Assembly: GCF_003014475.1 (NCBI RefSeq)
Contig: NZ_PYGJ01000018.1
Span: forward strand, 42,716-106,715
DNA: 64,000 nt
DNA from: Shimia abyssi
GTDB lineage: Bacteria > Pseudomonadota > Alphaproteobacteria > Rhodobacterales > Rhodobacteraceae
Reading direction: 5' to 3'
This document shows, one piece after another, positions 49,950 through 58,157 of the stretch. Position 1 is the stretch's first letter. The number at the start of each line of letters is the position of its first letter. Below the pieces are notes generated by a model. The model did no database searches. It saw only the letters and a program-made list of their open reading frames with translations, and was not told where the DNA came from. Position numbers and translations under genes: made by a program.

Positions 49950-51236
49950 TCACTCCAGCAACGCCGCCTTGTCCAACCCTAGTTTTACGATCTTTTCGTT
50001 CAACGTGCGCCGCCCGATGCCAAGCGCATCCGCCACCGCATCCATACGCCCTTCATGGGCGCGAATGGCCTTGCCGATAATCTCCCGCTCAAACGCCGCT
50101 ACCGCCTCGCGCAGCGTATCGGGGACCTCGCTCACCTGCGCTTCACCACGCAACGCTGCGGTCATCGACCCGCCCCCGCGCCGCGCCATCAAAACGCGTC
50201 GTTCACACGCATTGCGTAATTCGCGCACATTGCCCGGCCAGCTATGCGCCATCAACGCGGCCAGATCATCTTGATTCAATTCAGGTGGATCAACCTCGTA
50301 AACCCTTGCAAAGTCAGACAGAAAATGCGCCGCCAGTAACGTCAAGTCATCGCGCCGCTGACGCAAAGGCGGCAGGTTCAGCATCAGCGTATTCAAGCGA
50401 AACACAAAATCCTGACGCAATGAGCCATCCAACACGCTGGCCTCAATATCGGCGTTGGTCGCCGCCACAAACCGCAAATCCGCCCCGTCCAACCCCTGTT
50501 CGATCACCCGCAACAACTGTGCCTGCACCGGCAAGGGACACGATCCGACCTCGTCCAGAAACACCGTCCCGCCAGTGGCTTGCGCAAGCGTCTCCGGGTC
50601 AAATGTCTCGGCCACCAACGTCGCGCAATTCAGTGCCAGAAACGGCGCATCTGCGCGCCCGCTCAGATCATGCAACGCCCGCGCCACCAGCTCTTTGCCG
50701 GTTCCGGTCTCACCCTCAATCAGCACTGGCGCAGTAATCCCTGCAAAGTCCAAAATATCTTGCCTCAACGCCTCAACAGCGGATGTCTGCCCTACCAGAA
50801 CCCGGTCCAAACCAGACAGCTGAAACAACCTATGCTTCAATCGTGCGTTGCTAACCCGCATCCGCGATTGGTCAGCCGCATGGCCAAGAATGCTCAGCAA
50901 CCGTCGCGGATCATATGGCTTTTCGACAAAGCTATAGGCTCCGTCCTGCATGGCTTGTACCGCCATTGGAATGTCGCCATGCGCTGAAATCAAAACAAGC
51001 GGAGGTGCGCTCTCGGTTTCCAGGGCCGCCAATAGCTCCAGCCCGGACATCCCCGGCATACGCACGTCTGACAGGATCACGTCCGGCGCAAACTCACCCA
51101 TCCGCTCCAGCGCAATCTCTGCGCGGGGCACGACGTTTGCGATCCATCCCGCCGCTTCCATCAGCGCGCTCAATGACTGTCGCATCGCCTTGTCATCATC
51201 CGCAATCAAGATGCGAAATGCGTCCTTACCGCTCAT
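49950..51236 (-). CDS. DctD/NtrC-type response regulator lacking GAFTGA
   Basis: A 428-residue regulator: receiver domain (1-120, phospho-acceptor Asp57 in LSDVRMPGMSG), AAA+ domain (145-370), Fis-type helix-turn-helix (about 385-425). Walker A is GETGTGKE (175-182), Walker B GGTVFLDEVG (222-231), sensor and arginine region DFVFRLN. The loop that carries GAFTGA in sigma-54 activators is missing: the chain passes from NCATLVAETFDPETL directly to AQATGGTVFLDE. It may therefore not act on sigma-54 polymerase, as is known for Rhodobacter capsulatus NtrC. It overlaps the kinase gene by four bases and probably controls the TRAP operon. Confidence 0.93.
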   Translation of the reverse strand: MSGKDAFRILIADDDKAMRQSLSALMEAAGWIANVVPRAEIALERMGEFAPDVILSDVRMPGMSGLELLAALETESAPPLVLISAHGDIPMAVQAMQDGAYSFVEKPYDPRRLLSILGHAADQSRMRVSNARLKHRLFQLSGLDRVLVGQTSAVEALRQDILDFAGITAPVLIEGETGTGKELVARALHDLSGRADAPFLALNCATLVAETFDPETLAQATGGTVFLDEVGSCPLPVQAQLLRVIEQGLDGADLRFVAATNADIEASVLDGSLRQDFVFRLNTLMLNLPPLRQRRDDLTLLAAHFLSDFARVYEVDPPELNQDDLAALMAHSWPGNVRELRNACERRVLMARRGGGSMTAALRGEAQVSEVPDTLREAVAAFEREIIGKAIRAHEGRMDAVADALGIGRRTLNEKIVKLGLDKAALLE

Positions 51237-52960
51237 GCTGCATCCTCCGCCGCACCTGCATTCGGGATCACCACCCGAAACACCGCACCACCCGCGGTGC
51301 CGTTGCGCGCTGTCATCCGCCCCTCATGGTCCTTCACAATATTGGCCGAAATCGCCAGTCCAAGCCCCATGCCGCGCCCGCTGGCACGTGTGGTCACAAA
51401 CGGCTCTTGCAACTCCTGCAAGGTCGACGGCCCCAGCCCATGGCCATTATCAGCGACTTCAAACCACGCCTGCCCATCACTTTGCCCCACGACCACACGC
51501 ATCATAGGCGCGGCGCTCTCCTCAATCGCATCCACTGCATTGCGCAGAACGTTGGTCATCACCTGCTCAATGCGCAGCTTGCTGCCCCGCACCTGCACCG
51601 CACTTTCCGACATATCCACCTCAACCCGCACCCCCGCATCCTCCACGTTGGGCGCAACCAGCCCAAGCGCAGCCCGCATCGCGTCGCGCAGATCAAACAC
51701 CGCAAATGGTTCGGGCTGGGGCGAGGCAAAGAACTTCAACTGCCGCGTGATGCCCTCCATCCGGTCCACCAGCCCGCCAATTTCACCCACCAACGGCCCC
51801 ACCTGCCCCGCGCCAATCTCTGCCGCCGCCAGATGGTTGCGCATCGCCGCAATCGGCTGGCCCAACTCATGCGTGACCGATGCCGACAGTTCGCCCAACG
51901 CCGCCAACCGGCTCGCCCGTTCCAGCTCATTCTGCGCCAATTGCAACCGTTCTTCCGCTGCCTTGCGCTCGCCAACTTCCTTGGCCAGCGCCGCATTACT
52001 AACCCGCAATTGCGCCTCTTCCTGCTCCGCACGCCGCAACGCTCGCCCAATGCGGCGCGCGCGTTGTACCTGAAAGATCACCAGCAATATCCCCGCCAGC
52101 AACACCACAACCGCCGTCGCCAACCAGGATCGCGCCACCGCTCTGTCATCGCTGGCAAAATAATGTAGCGCCCAACCATGCGGCAACCCATCTCCAACCA
52201 GATGCAACCACGCCTCGCCGCCAATCCGCGCCCGCTGTCCGTCCCGCGCCTGCCAATCCAGCGCCGCCAGTTCCTGCCCGGCAAACTGCCGCGCCGCCGC
52301 GATCTCTGCCCGTTTGCCGTCCGATAGGGGTTCCAGCACCCGATAGCGCCACGCAGGGTTTGAAGCCAACAAAACAACCCCGTCCTGATTGGCCACCAAA
52401 ACCTGCTCCCCTGACGCGCTCCAGCTTTGCTCTAACTCCGACAAGCTTTTCTTGACGGCGATCACGCCCAACGTTTCGCCCTGCTCTCCCAAAACCGCAT
52501 CCGCTATGAAATATCCCGGCAACCCCGTGGTCGAACCTATCGCGTAAAACCGTCCCTGTTCGCGGTCCAACGCGTCCTGAAAATAGGGTCGGAACGCATA
52601 ATTATGTCCCACAAAACTCGACGAAACCGCATGGTTAGACGCGGCGACCGTTTCGCCGTTGGTGTTCATCAGATAGATCGCATCCAACCCCGCCTGATCC
52701 GCAAACACGTCCAGCCGCACATTCAGCGCGCCCCGGTCGCCACCATCTGCCGCCGCCATCACGTATGTGTCGCGCGACAGCACCTTGGTCAGATGTGCAT
52801 AGCGCTCCAACTCGGCCACAACCGTGCTGTGATAAACCGACAACCGCCCTTCGGCCTTGGTCAGCTCTTCTGCCACAAAATATCCAAAGGCGACACGATA
52901 GACGAACACCCCGATCACCACCGTGGCCAGAACAGACGCGATCAACGGTTTTCGCAGCAT
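51233..52960 (-). CDS. DctB-like sensor histidine kinase
   Basis: A 575-residue membrane kinase. Transmembrane helix 1 lies at about 7-29 and helix 2 at about 280-298, enclosing a periplasmic double Cache-type sensor (about 35-275; GLDAIYLMNTNGETVAASNH is the first half). A coiled-coil linker (300-350) leads to the HisKA domain with phospho-acceptor His364 in SVTHELGQPIAAMRNHL and a C-terminal ATPase domain (VLRNAVDAIEE N box, GRGMGLGL G box). This is the DctB layout. The ATG at 52960 has GGGGAGAG upstream. It probably senses the TRAP substrate or a related acid. Confidence 0.94.
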   Translation of the reverse strand: MLRKPLIASVLATVVIGVFVYRVAFGYFVAEELTKAEGRLSVYHSTVVAELERYAHLTKVLSRDTYVMAAADGGDRGALNVRLDVFADQAGLDAIYLMNTNGETVAASNHAVSSSFVGHNYAFRPYFQDALDREQGRFYAIGSTTGLPGYFIADAVLGEQGETLGVIAVKKSLSELEQSWSASGEQVLVANQDGVVLLASNPAWRYRVLEPLSDGKRAEIAAARQFAGQELAALDWQARDGQRARIGGEAWLHLVGDGLPHGWALHYFASDDRAVARSWLATAVVVLLAGILLVIFQVQRARRIGRALRRAEQEEAQLRVSNAALAKEVGERKAAEERLQLAQNELERASRLAALGELSASVTHELGQPIAAMRNHLAAAEIGAGQVGPLVGEIGGLVDRMEGITRQLKFFASPQPEPFAVFDLRDAMRAALGLVAPNVEDAGVRVEVDMSESAVQVRGSKLRIEQVMTNVLRNAVDAIEESAAPMMRVVVGQSDGQAWFEVADNGHGLGPSTLQELQEPFVTTRASGRGMGLGLAISANIVKDHEGRMTARNGTAGGAVFRVVIPNAGAAEDAA

Positions 52961-53063
52961 ATCTCTCCCCTTGCTGGCCGTCACGCTAGCCAATCGCCCT
53001 GCAACTGTGAATGCCCCATTTCGCCCGCTTGCCAAACTGCGCGCCCCGGCCTAGCGTTCACCC

Positions 53064-53399
53064 ATGTCCCGCTTTGCCCCGCTCCCCGACCCGCCCTATT
53101 ACGCCGTCATCTTTACCGCACAGCGCACCGACGGCGATCACGGTTATGGCGCAATGGCCGACAAAATGGTCGAAATGGCCGCGGAACAAAGTGGGTATCT
53201 GGGTGTTGAAACCACTCGGGACGAGGCTGGGCTTGGCATCACCGTCAGCTATTGGGCCGACGAAGACGCGCTCAAGAACTGGAAACAGGTCAGCGAGCAC
53301 ATGCTGGCGCAAAAGCTCGGAAAAACACGGTGGTACGAGTATTACACCTTGCGTGTCGCCAAGGTGGAACGGGCCTATAGCGGCCCCAAGGGGCGCTAA
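53064..53399 (+). CDS. Antibiotic biosynthesis monooxygenase (ABM) domain protein
   Basis: A 111-residue dimeric alpha/beta-barrel-type protein. The segments YYAVIFTAQR, MVEMAAEQSGYLGVETTR, GITVSYWADEDALKNWKQVSEH and the closing WYEYYTLRVAKVERAY are typical of ABM-domain proteins of this length. Many such proteins have unknown roles, and the monooxygenase name is a family label only. It is divergent from the sensor kinase gene and stands alone. Confidence 0.88.
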   Translation: MSRFAPLPDPPYYAVIFTAQRTDGDHGYGAMADKMVEMAAEQSGYLGVETTRDEAGLGITVSYWADEDALKNWKQVSEHMLAQKLGKTRWYEYYTLRVAKVERAYSGPKGR

Positions 53400-53531
53400 C
53401 TTGGTTTTGAAATCAATGACTAGGGCTGCACCCGCCTATGGTGAGGCGGATCAGGCGCTGACCGGTGTTTCGCCGAACACTAGACTGTCAGGAAACCGAC
53501 GGATCCATTTGAGGTCCAAATTTGACCCCAC

Positions 53532-54116
53532 TCAAAGCCCCAAAATCACCTTCACGTAATTCTGGGTCTCTTTATAAGGCGGCACCCCGCCGTATTTCTT
53601 CACCGCCGCTGGCCCCGCATTATACGCCGCCAACGCCAGACGCCACGATCCAAACTTGCGATACTGCTTGCTCAGATAGCGCGCGCCGCCTTCAAGGTTC
53701 TGCTTTGGATCAAGCGGATCAACCCCCAGCCGCTTGGCCGTCCCCGGCATCAATTGAGCCAGCCCCAGCGCGCCTTTGTGCGACTCCGCATTGGCGTTCC
53801 AGTTGCTTTCCTGCTGCACCAGCTTCAGGAACAAATCCACCGGCACCCCATGCAGCAACGCTGCCTGACGCGCCATATCCAGATATGGACCTTTGTATTT
53901 ACCGTTATAACTGCCATCGCCCCACTTTGACGGGGTATAAATCGGCACAGGTTTCAGACGCACCGAATTGCGATACTGCTCAGACGCGCGCCCATCCAGC
54001 ACCTTGGTCTGGCTCTTGAATATCCGCGAGGAACTTTTGCTGGAAACACTCTGCGCCATGGCCGGAGCCACCACAAACGTGGCCACTACTGCTACACCAA
54101 TCAACTTCCACACCAT
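53532..54116 (-). CDS. Lytic transglycosylase (SLT domain)
   Basis: A 194-residue exported protein with a signal peptide (residues 1-21, [12 protein letters not shown]). The SLT catalytic domain spans about 78-190. The catalytic Glu is Glu103 in [12 protein letters not shown], followed by [16 protein letters not shown] and the [25 protein letters not shown] motif. It cleaves peptidoglycan glycan strands; small SLT proteins of this type often serve cell-wall-spanning machinery. The ATG at 54116 is preferred over a GTG at 54134. A 14-bp inverted repeat lies 50 bp upstream. Confidence 0.92.
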   Translation of the reverse strand: MVWKLIGVAVVATFVVAPAMAQSVSSKSSSRIFKSQTKVLDGRASEQYRNSVRLKPVPIYTPSKWGDGSYNGKYKGPYLDMARQAALLHGVPVDLFLKLVQQESNWNANAESHKGALGLAQLMPGTAKRLGVDPLDPKQNLEGGARYLSKQYRKFGSWRLALAAYNAGPAAVKKYGGVPPYKETQNYVKVILGL

Positions 54117-54165
54117 AGGGTTCGACCGCCTCACACCGTCTTTTGCGCAGTTCTATACCATTTTT

Positions 54166-54179
54166 TGGCAATTTTGCCA
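54166..54179. promoter_or_regulatory. Inverted repeat in the lytic transglycosylase-ssb gap
   Basis: TGGCAA and TTGCCA separated by TT form a perfect 14-bp palindrome-like element between the divergent genes. It could be an operator for the transglycosylase gene. I found no SOS-type GAAC repeat in this gap. Confidence 0.35.
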
Positions 54180-54334
54180 GAACATCCATTCACCTGCCGC
54201 ACCAGACGGCCAATTTCCGCCCTTGGCCATATTATTCTCGTCGGGTTTTCCACAAGAATCCGCTTCCCATTTGCGCGCGGCAATGGTGTATGGTGGGCAG
54301 AATTTACCAATAACAAACCGAGGAGACAGGGCAT

Positions 54335-54883
54335 ATGGCCGGTTCCGTCAACAAAGTGATCATCGTGGGCAACCTGGGGCGCGACCCCGAGGTGCGTACC
54401 TTCCAGAACGGTGGCAAGGTCTGTAACCTGCGCATCGCCACTTCCGAAACATGGAAAGACCGCAACACCGGCGAACGCCGCGAGCGCACTGAATGGCACT
54501 CGATCGCTATCTTCTCCGAAGGTTTGGTCCGCGTCGCGGAGCAATACCTGCGCAAAGGCTCCAAAGTTTACCTCGAAGGCAAACTGCAAACCCGCAAATG
54601 GCAGGACCAGTCCGGTCAGGACCGTTATTCAACTGAAATCGTGCTACAGGGCTTTGACGCTACACTGGTCATGCTTGACGGCCGTTCCGGCGGTGGTGAC
54701 GGCGGCGGCTTTGGCGGTGGCTCAGGTGGATATGATCAGGGCGGCAGCTCTGGCGGCTATGATCAGGGCGGCAGTTACGGCGGTGGCTCTTCCTCCGGTG
54801 GCAACTACGGCGGCGGCAACCAAGGTGGTCCATCCGGTGGCAGCGCGCCGTCGCGCGACCTGGACGACGAAATCCCGTTCTAA
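54335..54883 (+). CDS. ssb: Single-stranded DNA-binding protein
   Basis: A 182-residue SSB. The OB fold occupies residues 1-112 ([52 protein letters not shown]). A Gly/Ser/Gln/Tyr-rich linker (about 113-168) contains repeated GGYDQGGS units. The acidic tip DDEIPF recruits repair and replication proteins. The gene has a GAGGAG ribosome binding site and lies 16 bp before pepT. Normal for the family. Confidence 0.97.
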   Translation: MAGSVNKVIIVGNLGRDPEVRTFQNGGKVCNLRIATSETWKDRNTGERRERTEWHSIAIFSEGLVRVAEQYLRKGSKVYLEGKLQTRKWQDQSGQDRYSTEIVLQGFDATLVMLDGRSGGGDGGGFGGGSGGYDQGGSSGGYDQGGSYGGGSSSGGNYGGGNQGGPSGGSAPSRDLDDEIPF

Positions 54884-54898
54884 GCCACAGGTAACAGC

Positions 54899-56143
54899 AT
54901 GACCGAGTTCCCCGATTTTTCCCGTGCCCTGACCGACCGCCTTGTCGCCTATTGCGCCATCGACAGCCAAAGCGACGAACAGTCTCCCGCTCAGCCCAGC
55001 ACGGCAATCCAGCTTGACGTTCAACGCCACCTTGTGGCCGAACTCGAACGGATCGGGGCCTCGGACATCCAGCTGACAGACTACGGCGCAGTACTGGCCA
55101 CCGTGCCCGCAACAAACACCGCAGCGCCCACAATCGGGCTCTGCGCCCATGTCGACACCGCCCCGCAATTCAACGCTACTGGTGTAAAGCCGCGTGTGCA
55201 CGCGGGCTGGGACGGGTCCGACATCACCTATCCCGATAATGCCGACCTCGTGCTGCGCCCGTCCGAGCGCCCCTATCTGGCGACCAAGACCGGCCATGAT
55301 ATCATCACTGCCTCCGGCCTCACCCTATTGGGTGCAGATGATAAATCCGGCGTGGCCATCATTATGACAGTGGCCGAGCACCTGCTCACCACCCCCGGTC
55401 TCTCCCATGGCAAACTCCGTCTTGCATTCACCCCGGACGAGGAAATCGGGCGCGGCGTCGATCCGCGCCTGCCGTCCGATTTTGGCGTCGAATTTGCCTA
55501 TACGCTCGACGGTGCCCGCGTGGGTGAAATCGAATATGAGAGTTTTTCCGCAGATGGCGGCGTTGCCACCATCACCGGCGTTTCGGCCCATCCGGGCTAT
55601 GCCAAAGACAAACTGGTCAACGCCCTACATGTCGCGGCCCATATCGTGGACGACCTCGATACCGACGGCGAAACACCAGAAACCACCGATGCCCGAGACG
55701 GGTTTATCCACTGCTACGGGATCGAAGGCGGATCTTCTACGGCCACCTTGCGCTTTATCCTGCGTGATTTCGAAATGGACGGGCTCGCCGCCCGCCGCGC
55801 GCGCCTGACCGCCGCTTGCGCCGCCGCAGAGGCCGCCTTTCCCGGCGCTACCGCTGATCTGGAAATATCCAAACAATACCGCAACATGCGCTACTGGCTT
55901 GAAAAAGACATGACCCCGGTTGATCTGGCCCGCGATGCCTGTCGCGACGAAGGGTTAGAGCCGCGCTCTGTCCCGATCCGGGGCGGCACGGATGGATCAC
56001 GCTTCACCGAACTCGGGGTGCCCTGCCCTAATCTCTTTACTGGAATGCAGGATATCCACGGCCCGCTGGAATGGATCAGCGCCCAGGACATGGCCTGCGC
56101 CACCCGCGTGTGCCTCAGATTGCTAACGCGTGCCGCCAACTAA
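54899..56143 (+). CDS. pepT: Peptidase T (tripeptide aminopeptidase)
   Basis: A 414-residue M20-family zinc peptidase. The metal-site blocks are GLCAHVDTAP (about 80-89), LLGADDKSGVAIIM (about 143-156) and FTPDEEIGRG (catalytic Glu, about 179-188). The lid-domain features SAHPGYAKDKLVNA and the late RGGTDGSRFTELGVPCPNLF complete the pattern. The length matches PepT of E. coli. It lies 16 bp after ssb on the same strand. Confidence 0.96.
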   Translation: MTEFPDFSRALTDRLVAYCAIDSQSDEQSPAQPSTAIQLDVQRHLVAELERIGASDIQLTDYGAVLATVPATNTAAPTIGLCAHVDTAPQFNATGVKPRVHAGWDGSDITYPDNADLVLRPSERPYLATKTGHDIITASGLTLLGADDKSGVAIIMTVAEHLLTTPGLSHGKLRLAFTPDEEIGRGVDPRLPSDFGVEFAYTLDGARVGEIEYESFSADGGVATITGVSAHPGYAKDKLVNALHVAAHIVDDLDTDGETPETTDARDGFIHCYGIEGGSSTATLRFILRDFEMDGLAARRARLTAACAAAEAAFPGATADLEISKQYRNMRYWLEKDMTPVDLARDACRDEGLEPRSVPIRGGTDGSRFTELGVPCPNLFTGMQDIHGPLEWISAQDMACATRVCLRLLTRAAN

Positions 56144-56200
56144 TACCGGTAAGTGCCTGTTCATCTGGCGCGCGCCGACCTAGGCCGCGAACCAGCGGTA

Positions 56201-57325
56201 CTACCGCGCTGACAACGCGTCTTCCAGCAGCACTCGCACCGTCTCGCGCGGAACATCTGCCGTGACAAACGCCTGCCCAATCCCGCGCGCCAGAATGAAC
56301 CGCAACTGCCCGTCGACAACCTTCTTGTCCTGTCCCATCAGGTCCAACAACGTCTCGGCATCCGGCAAATCACCCTCAATATCCCTCAGGTCCACCTTCA
56401 TCCCCATCTCCGCCAGATGCTGACGCACCCGGCTTGGATCTTCCTGCGCACACAGGCCCATCCGATAGCTCAGCTCAAACGCCAGTGCACAGCCAATCGC
56501 AACGCCTTCACCATGCAGCAACCGATCACCAAAGCCTGTCGCCGCCTCCAGCGCGTGACAGAACGTGTGCCCCAGATTGAGCAACGCGCGATCGCCCTGC
56601 TCAGTCTCATCGCGCATCACGATCTCGGCTTTCATCTCGCAAGACCGCTTAACGGCGGCAATCCGTGCGTCCATGTCGCCCGCTGCCATCGCAGGTGCAT
56701 GCGCCTCCAGCCAGTCAAAGAATTTGGCATCTCCGAGTAGCCCGTATTTCACCACCTCGCCATACCCGGCCAGAAAATCGCGCGGTGTTAATGTGCCCAG
56801 CACATCCACATCCGCCAGCACCAAGGCCGGCTGATGAAACGCCCCGATCAGGTTTTTGCCCTGTGGCGCGTTGATCCCGGTCTTACCGCCCACCGAACTG
56901 TCAACTTGCGCCAGCAAGGACGTCGGAATCTGCACGAAACCCACACCCCGCCTCAGCACGGCAGCGGCAAAGCCGGTCAGGTCACCAATAACACCGCCCC
57001 CCAACGCCACAACCAGATCACGCCGTTCCACGCGTTGCTCCAGCAACCACTCAACCGTGCGCTCAAAATGTGGCCAGCTCTTGGTGGCCTCACCCGCTGG
57101 CAGCACCAGCGCCTCGCATGCGATCCCATCCGCCGCCAACCCGGCGCGCAATGCCTCCAGATGCAGCGCCGCCACGTTTTCATCCGTGACCACACACACT
57201 TGCTTGCGCCGCAACATCGGTCCGATCAGCGCGCCCGCCTGCGCCAGCAATCCCGGTCCAATGTGAATGTCATAGGCACGATCACCCAATCCTACATGCA
57301 CGGTTTCCATTGCCACATTGCTCAT
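56201..57325 (-). CDS. aroB: 3-dehydroquinate synthase
   Basis: A 374-residue enzyme for the second step of the shikimate pathway. The NAD site is VALGGGVIGDLTGFAAAVLRRG (in parts), followed by the QIPTSLLAQVDSSVGGKTGIN block with metal and substrate ligands. NLGHTFCHALEAATGFGDRLLHGEGVAIG, also read in parts, holds two zinc His residues. It follows aroK by 2 bp; GGAGAAG of the aroK end serves as its ribosome binding site. Normal length. Confidence 0.97.
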   Translation of the reverse strand: MSNVAMETVHVGLGDRAYDIHIGPGLLAQAGALIGPMLRRKQVCVVTDENVAALHLEALRAGLAADGIACEALVLPAGEATKSWPHFERTVEWLLEQRVERRDLVVALGGGVIGDLTGFAAAVLRRGVGFVQIPTSLLAQVDSSVGGKTGINAPQGKNLIGAFHQPALVLADVDVLGTLTPRDFLAGYGEVVKYGLLGDAKFFDWLEAHAPAMAAGDMDARIAAVKRSCEMKAEIVMRDETEQGDRALLNLGHTFCHALEAATGFGDRLLHGEGVAIGCALAFELSYRMGLCAQEDPSRVRQHLAEMGMKVDLRDIEGDLPDAETLLDLMGQDKKVVDGQLRFILARGIGQAFVTADVPRETVRVLLEDALSAR

Positions 57326-57327
57326 GC

Positions 57328-57873
57328 CTACTTCTCCTTCAGAACGTCGGGGCGCGTTTTCAGCACCTCCAGCACCCGTTCCGCCGTCTGTTCAATCGAA
57401 AACTCGGATTCGGTCTTCACCGGCAAATCTGCAAGGCTATAAAGCGGCACCCGTGCCGCAAATATTTCTTCCAGCGTCTTGCGCGGCTCGGGTGTGCGCA
57501 ACAATGGGCGCGTGTCTTTGTGACGGACACGGCTCCACAACAGATCAATATCCGCGTCCAGCCACACTGCAACACCCTTATCCGAAATCATCTCGCGGTT
57601 GCCTTTCGCCAGATAAGCCCCGCCTCCGGTCGACAAAATTCCGCGTTCTTCGTCCAGCAACCGCTCGATCACCTGGCTTTCCTTTTGACGGAAAAACGGC
57701 TCGCCATCGCGCTCGAATATCTCAGCAATACTGCGATCTGCTGCCTTCTCGATCTCCGCATCCGAATCCAGGAACGGCACCCCCAGCATTTGCGCGAGGG
57801 CGCGCCCCACGGCTGTTTTTCCAGCCCCCATCATGCCCACAAGGACCACTGTCTTTTTGAGTTCAAACCGCAT
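57328..57873 (-). CDS. aroK: Shikimate kinase
   Basis: A 181-residue kinase of the shikimate pathway. The P-loop is VGMMGAGKTAVGRALA (about 12-27), the shikimate-binding FLDSDAEIEKAAD follows near residue 35, and the STGGGAYLAKGN Walker B/glycine block lies near residue 80. The RPLLRTPEPRKTLEEIFAAR lid is present. First gene of aroK-aroB; divergent from the small membrane gene at 58008. Confidence 0.96.
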   Translation of the reverse strand: MRFELKKTVVLVGMMGAGKTAVGRALAQMLGVPFLDSDAEIEKAADRSIAEIFERDGEPFFRQKESQVIERLLDEERGILSTGGGAYLAKGNREMISDKGVAVWLDADIDLLWSRVRHKDTRPLLRTPEPRKTLEEIFAARVPLYSLADLPVKTESEFSIEQTAERVLEVLKTRPDVLKEK

Positions 57874-58007
57874 CGAATGCCCCTAAAAAAACCCGCCCCA
57901 TCGGCCAAGCCTTGCCCAAATTCCCACTTTGCGCATTGAATGACGTGATCTTGCAAAAAAGGCCAGTTATAAGTTGGGAAAAACGGGCAGGAAAATCGGG
58001 GAAAACC

Positions 58008-58157
58008 ATGGGCAAACTACTACGGGCCATACTATTCTTAATCGTGTTGGCAGCGATTGCTCTGGTCGGATACGCGTATCTTGGCCCAATGTTCGGCGCG
58101 GATTTCTCTGCGCCGCAATCGGAAACCCGCATCCCCGTTGAACTGAATGGCAGTTAA
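58008..58157 (+). CDS. Small single-pass membrane protein
   Basis: A 49-residue protein with a short basic start (MGKLLRA), one hydrophobic helix (about 7-25) and a polar tail (GADFSAPQSETRIPVELNGS). The helix plus tail suggests an N-in, C-out inner-membrane protein. The ATG at 58008 is preceded by GGGGAAAA. Its stop overlaps the start of the next gene by 11 bp, so the two are translationally coupled. The family is not one I can name. Confidence 0.7.
   Translation: MGKLLRAILFLIVLAAIALVGYAYLGPMFGADFSAPQSETRIPVELNGS

Noticed and set aside
50915..52168. A 417-codon plus-strand frame opposite the regulator/kinase genes
   Set aside because: Its product is Arg/His/Pro-rich without domain features, and both minus-strand genes beneath it are intact signalling proteins.
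54135..54334. SOS box before ssb
   Set aside because: No GAAC-N7-GAAC or GTTC-N7-GTTC pair in the gap; isolated GAAC and GTTC tetramers only.
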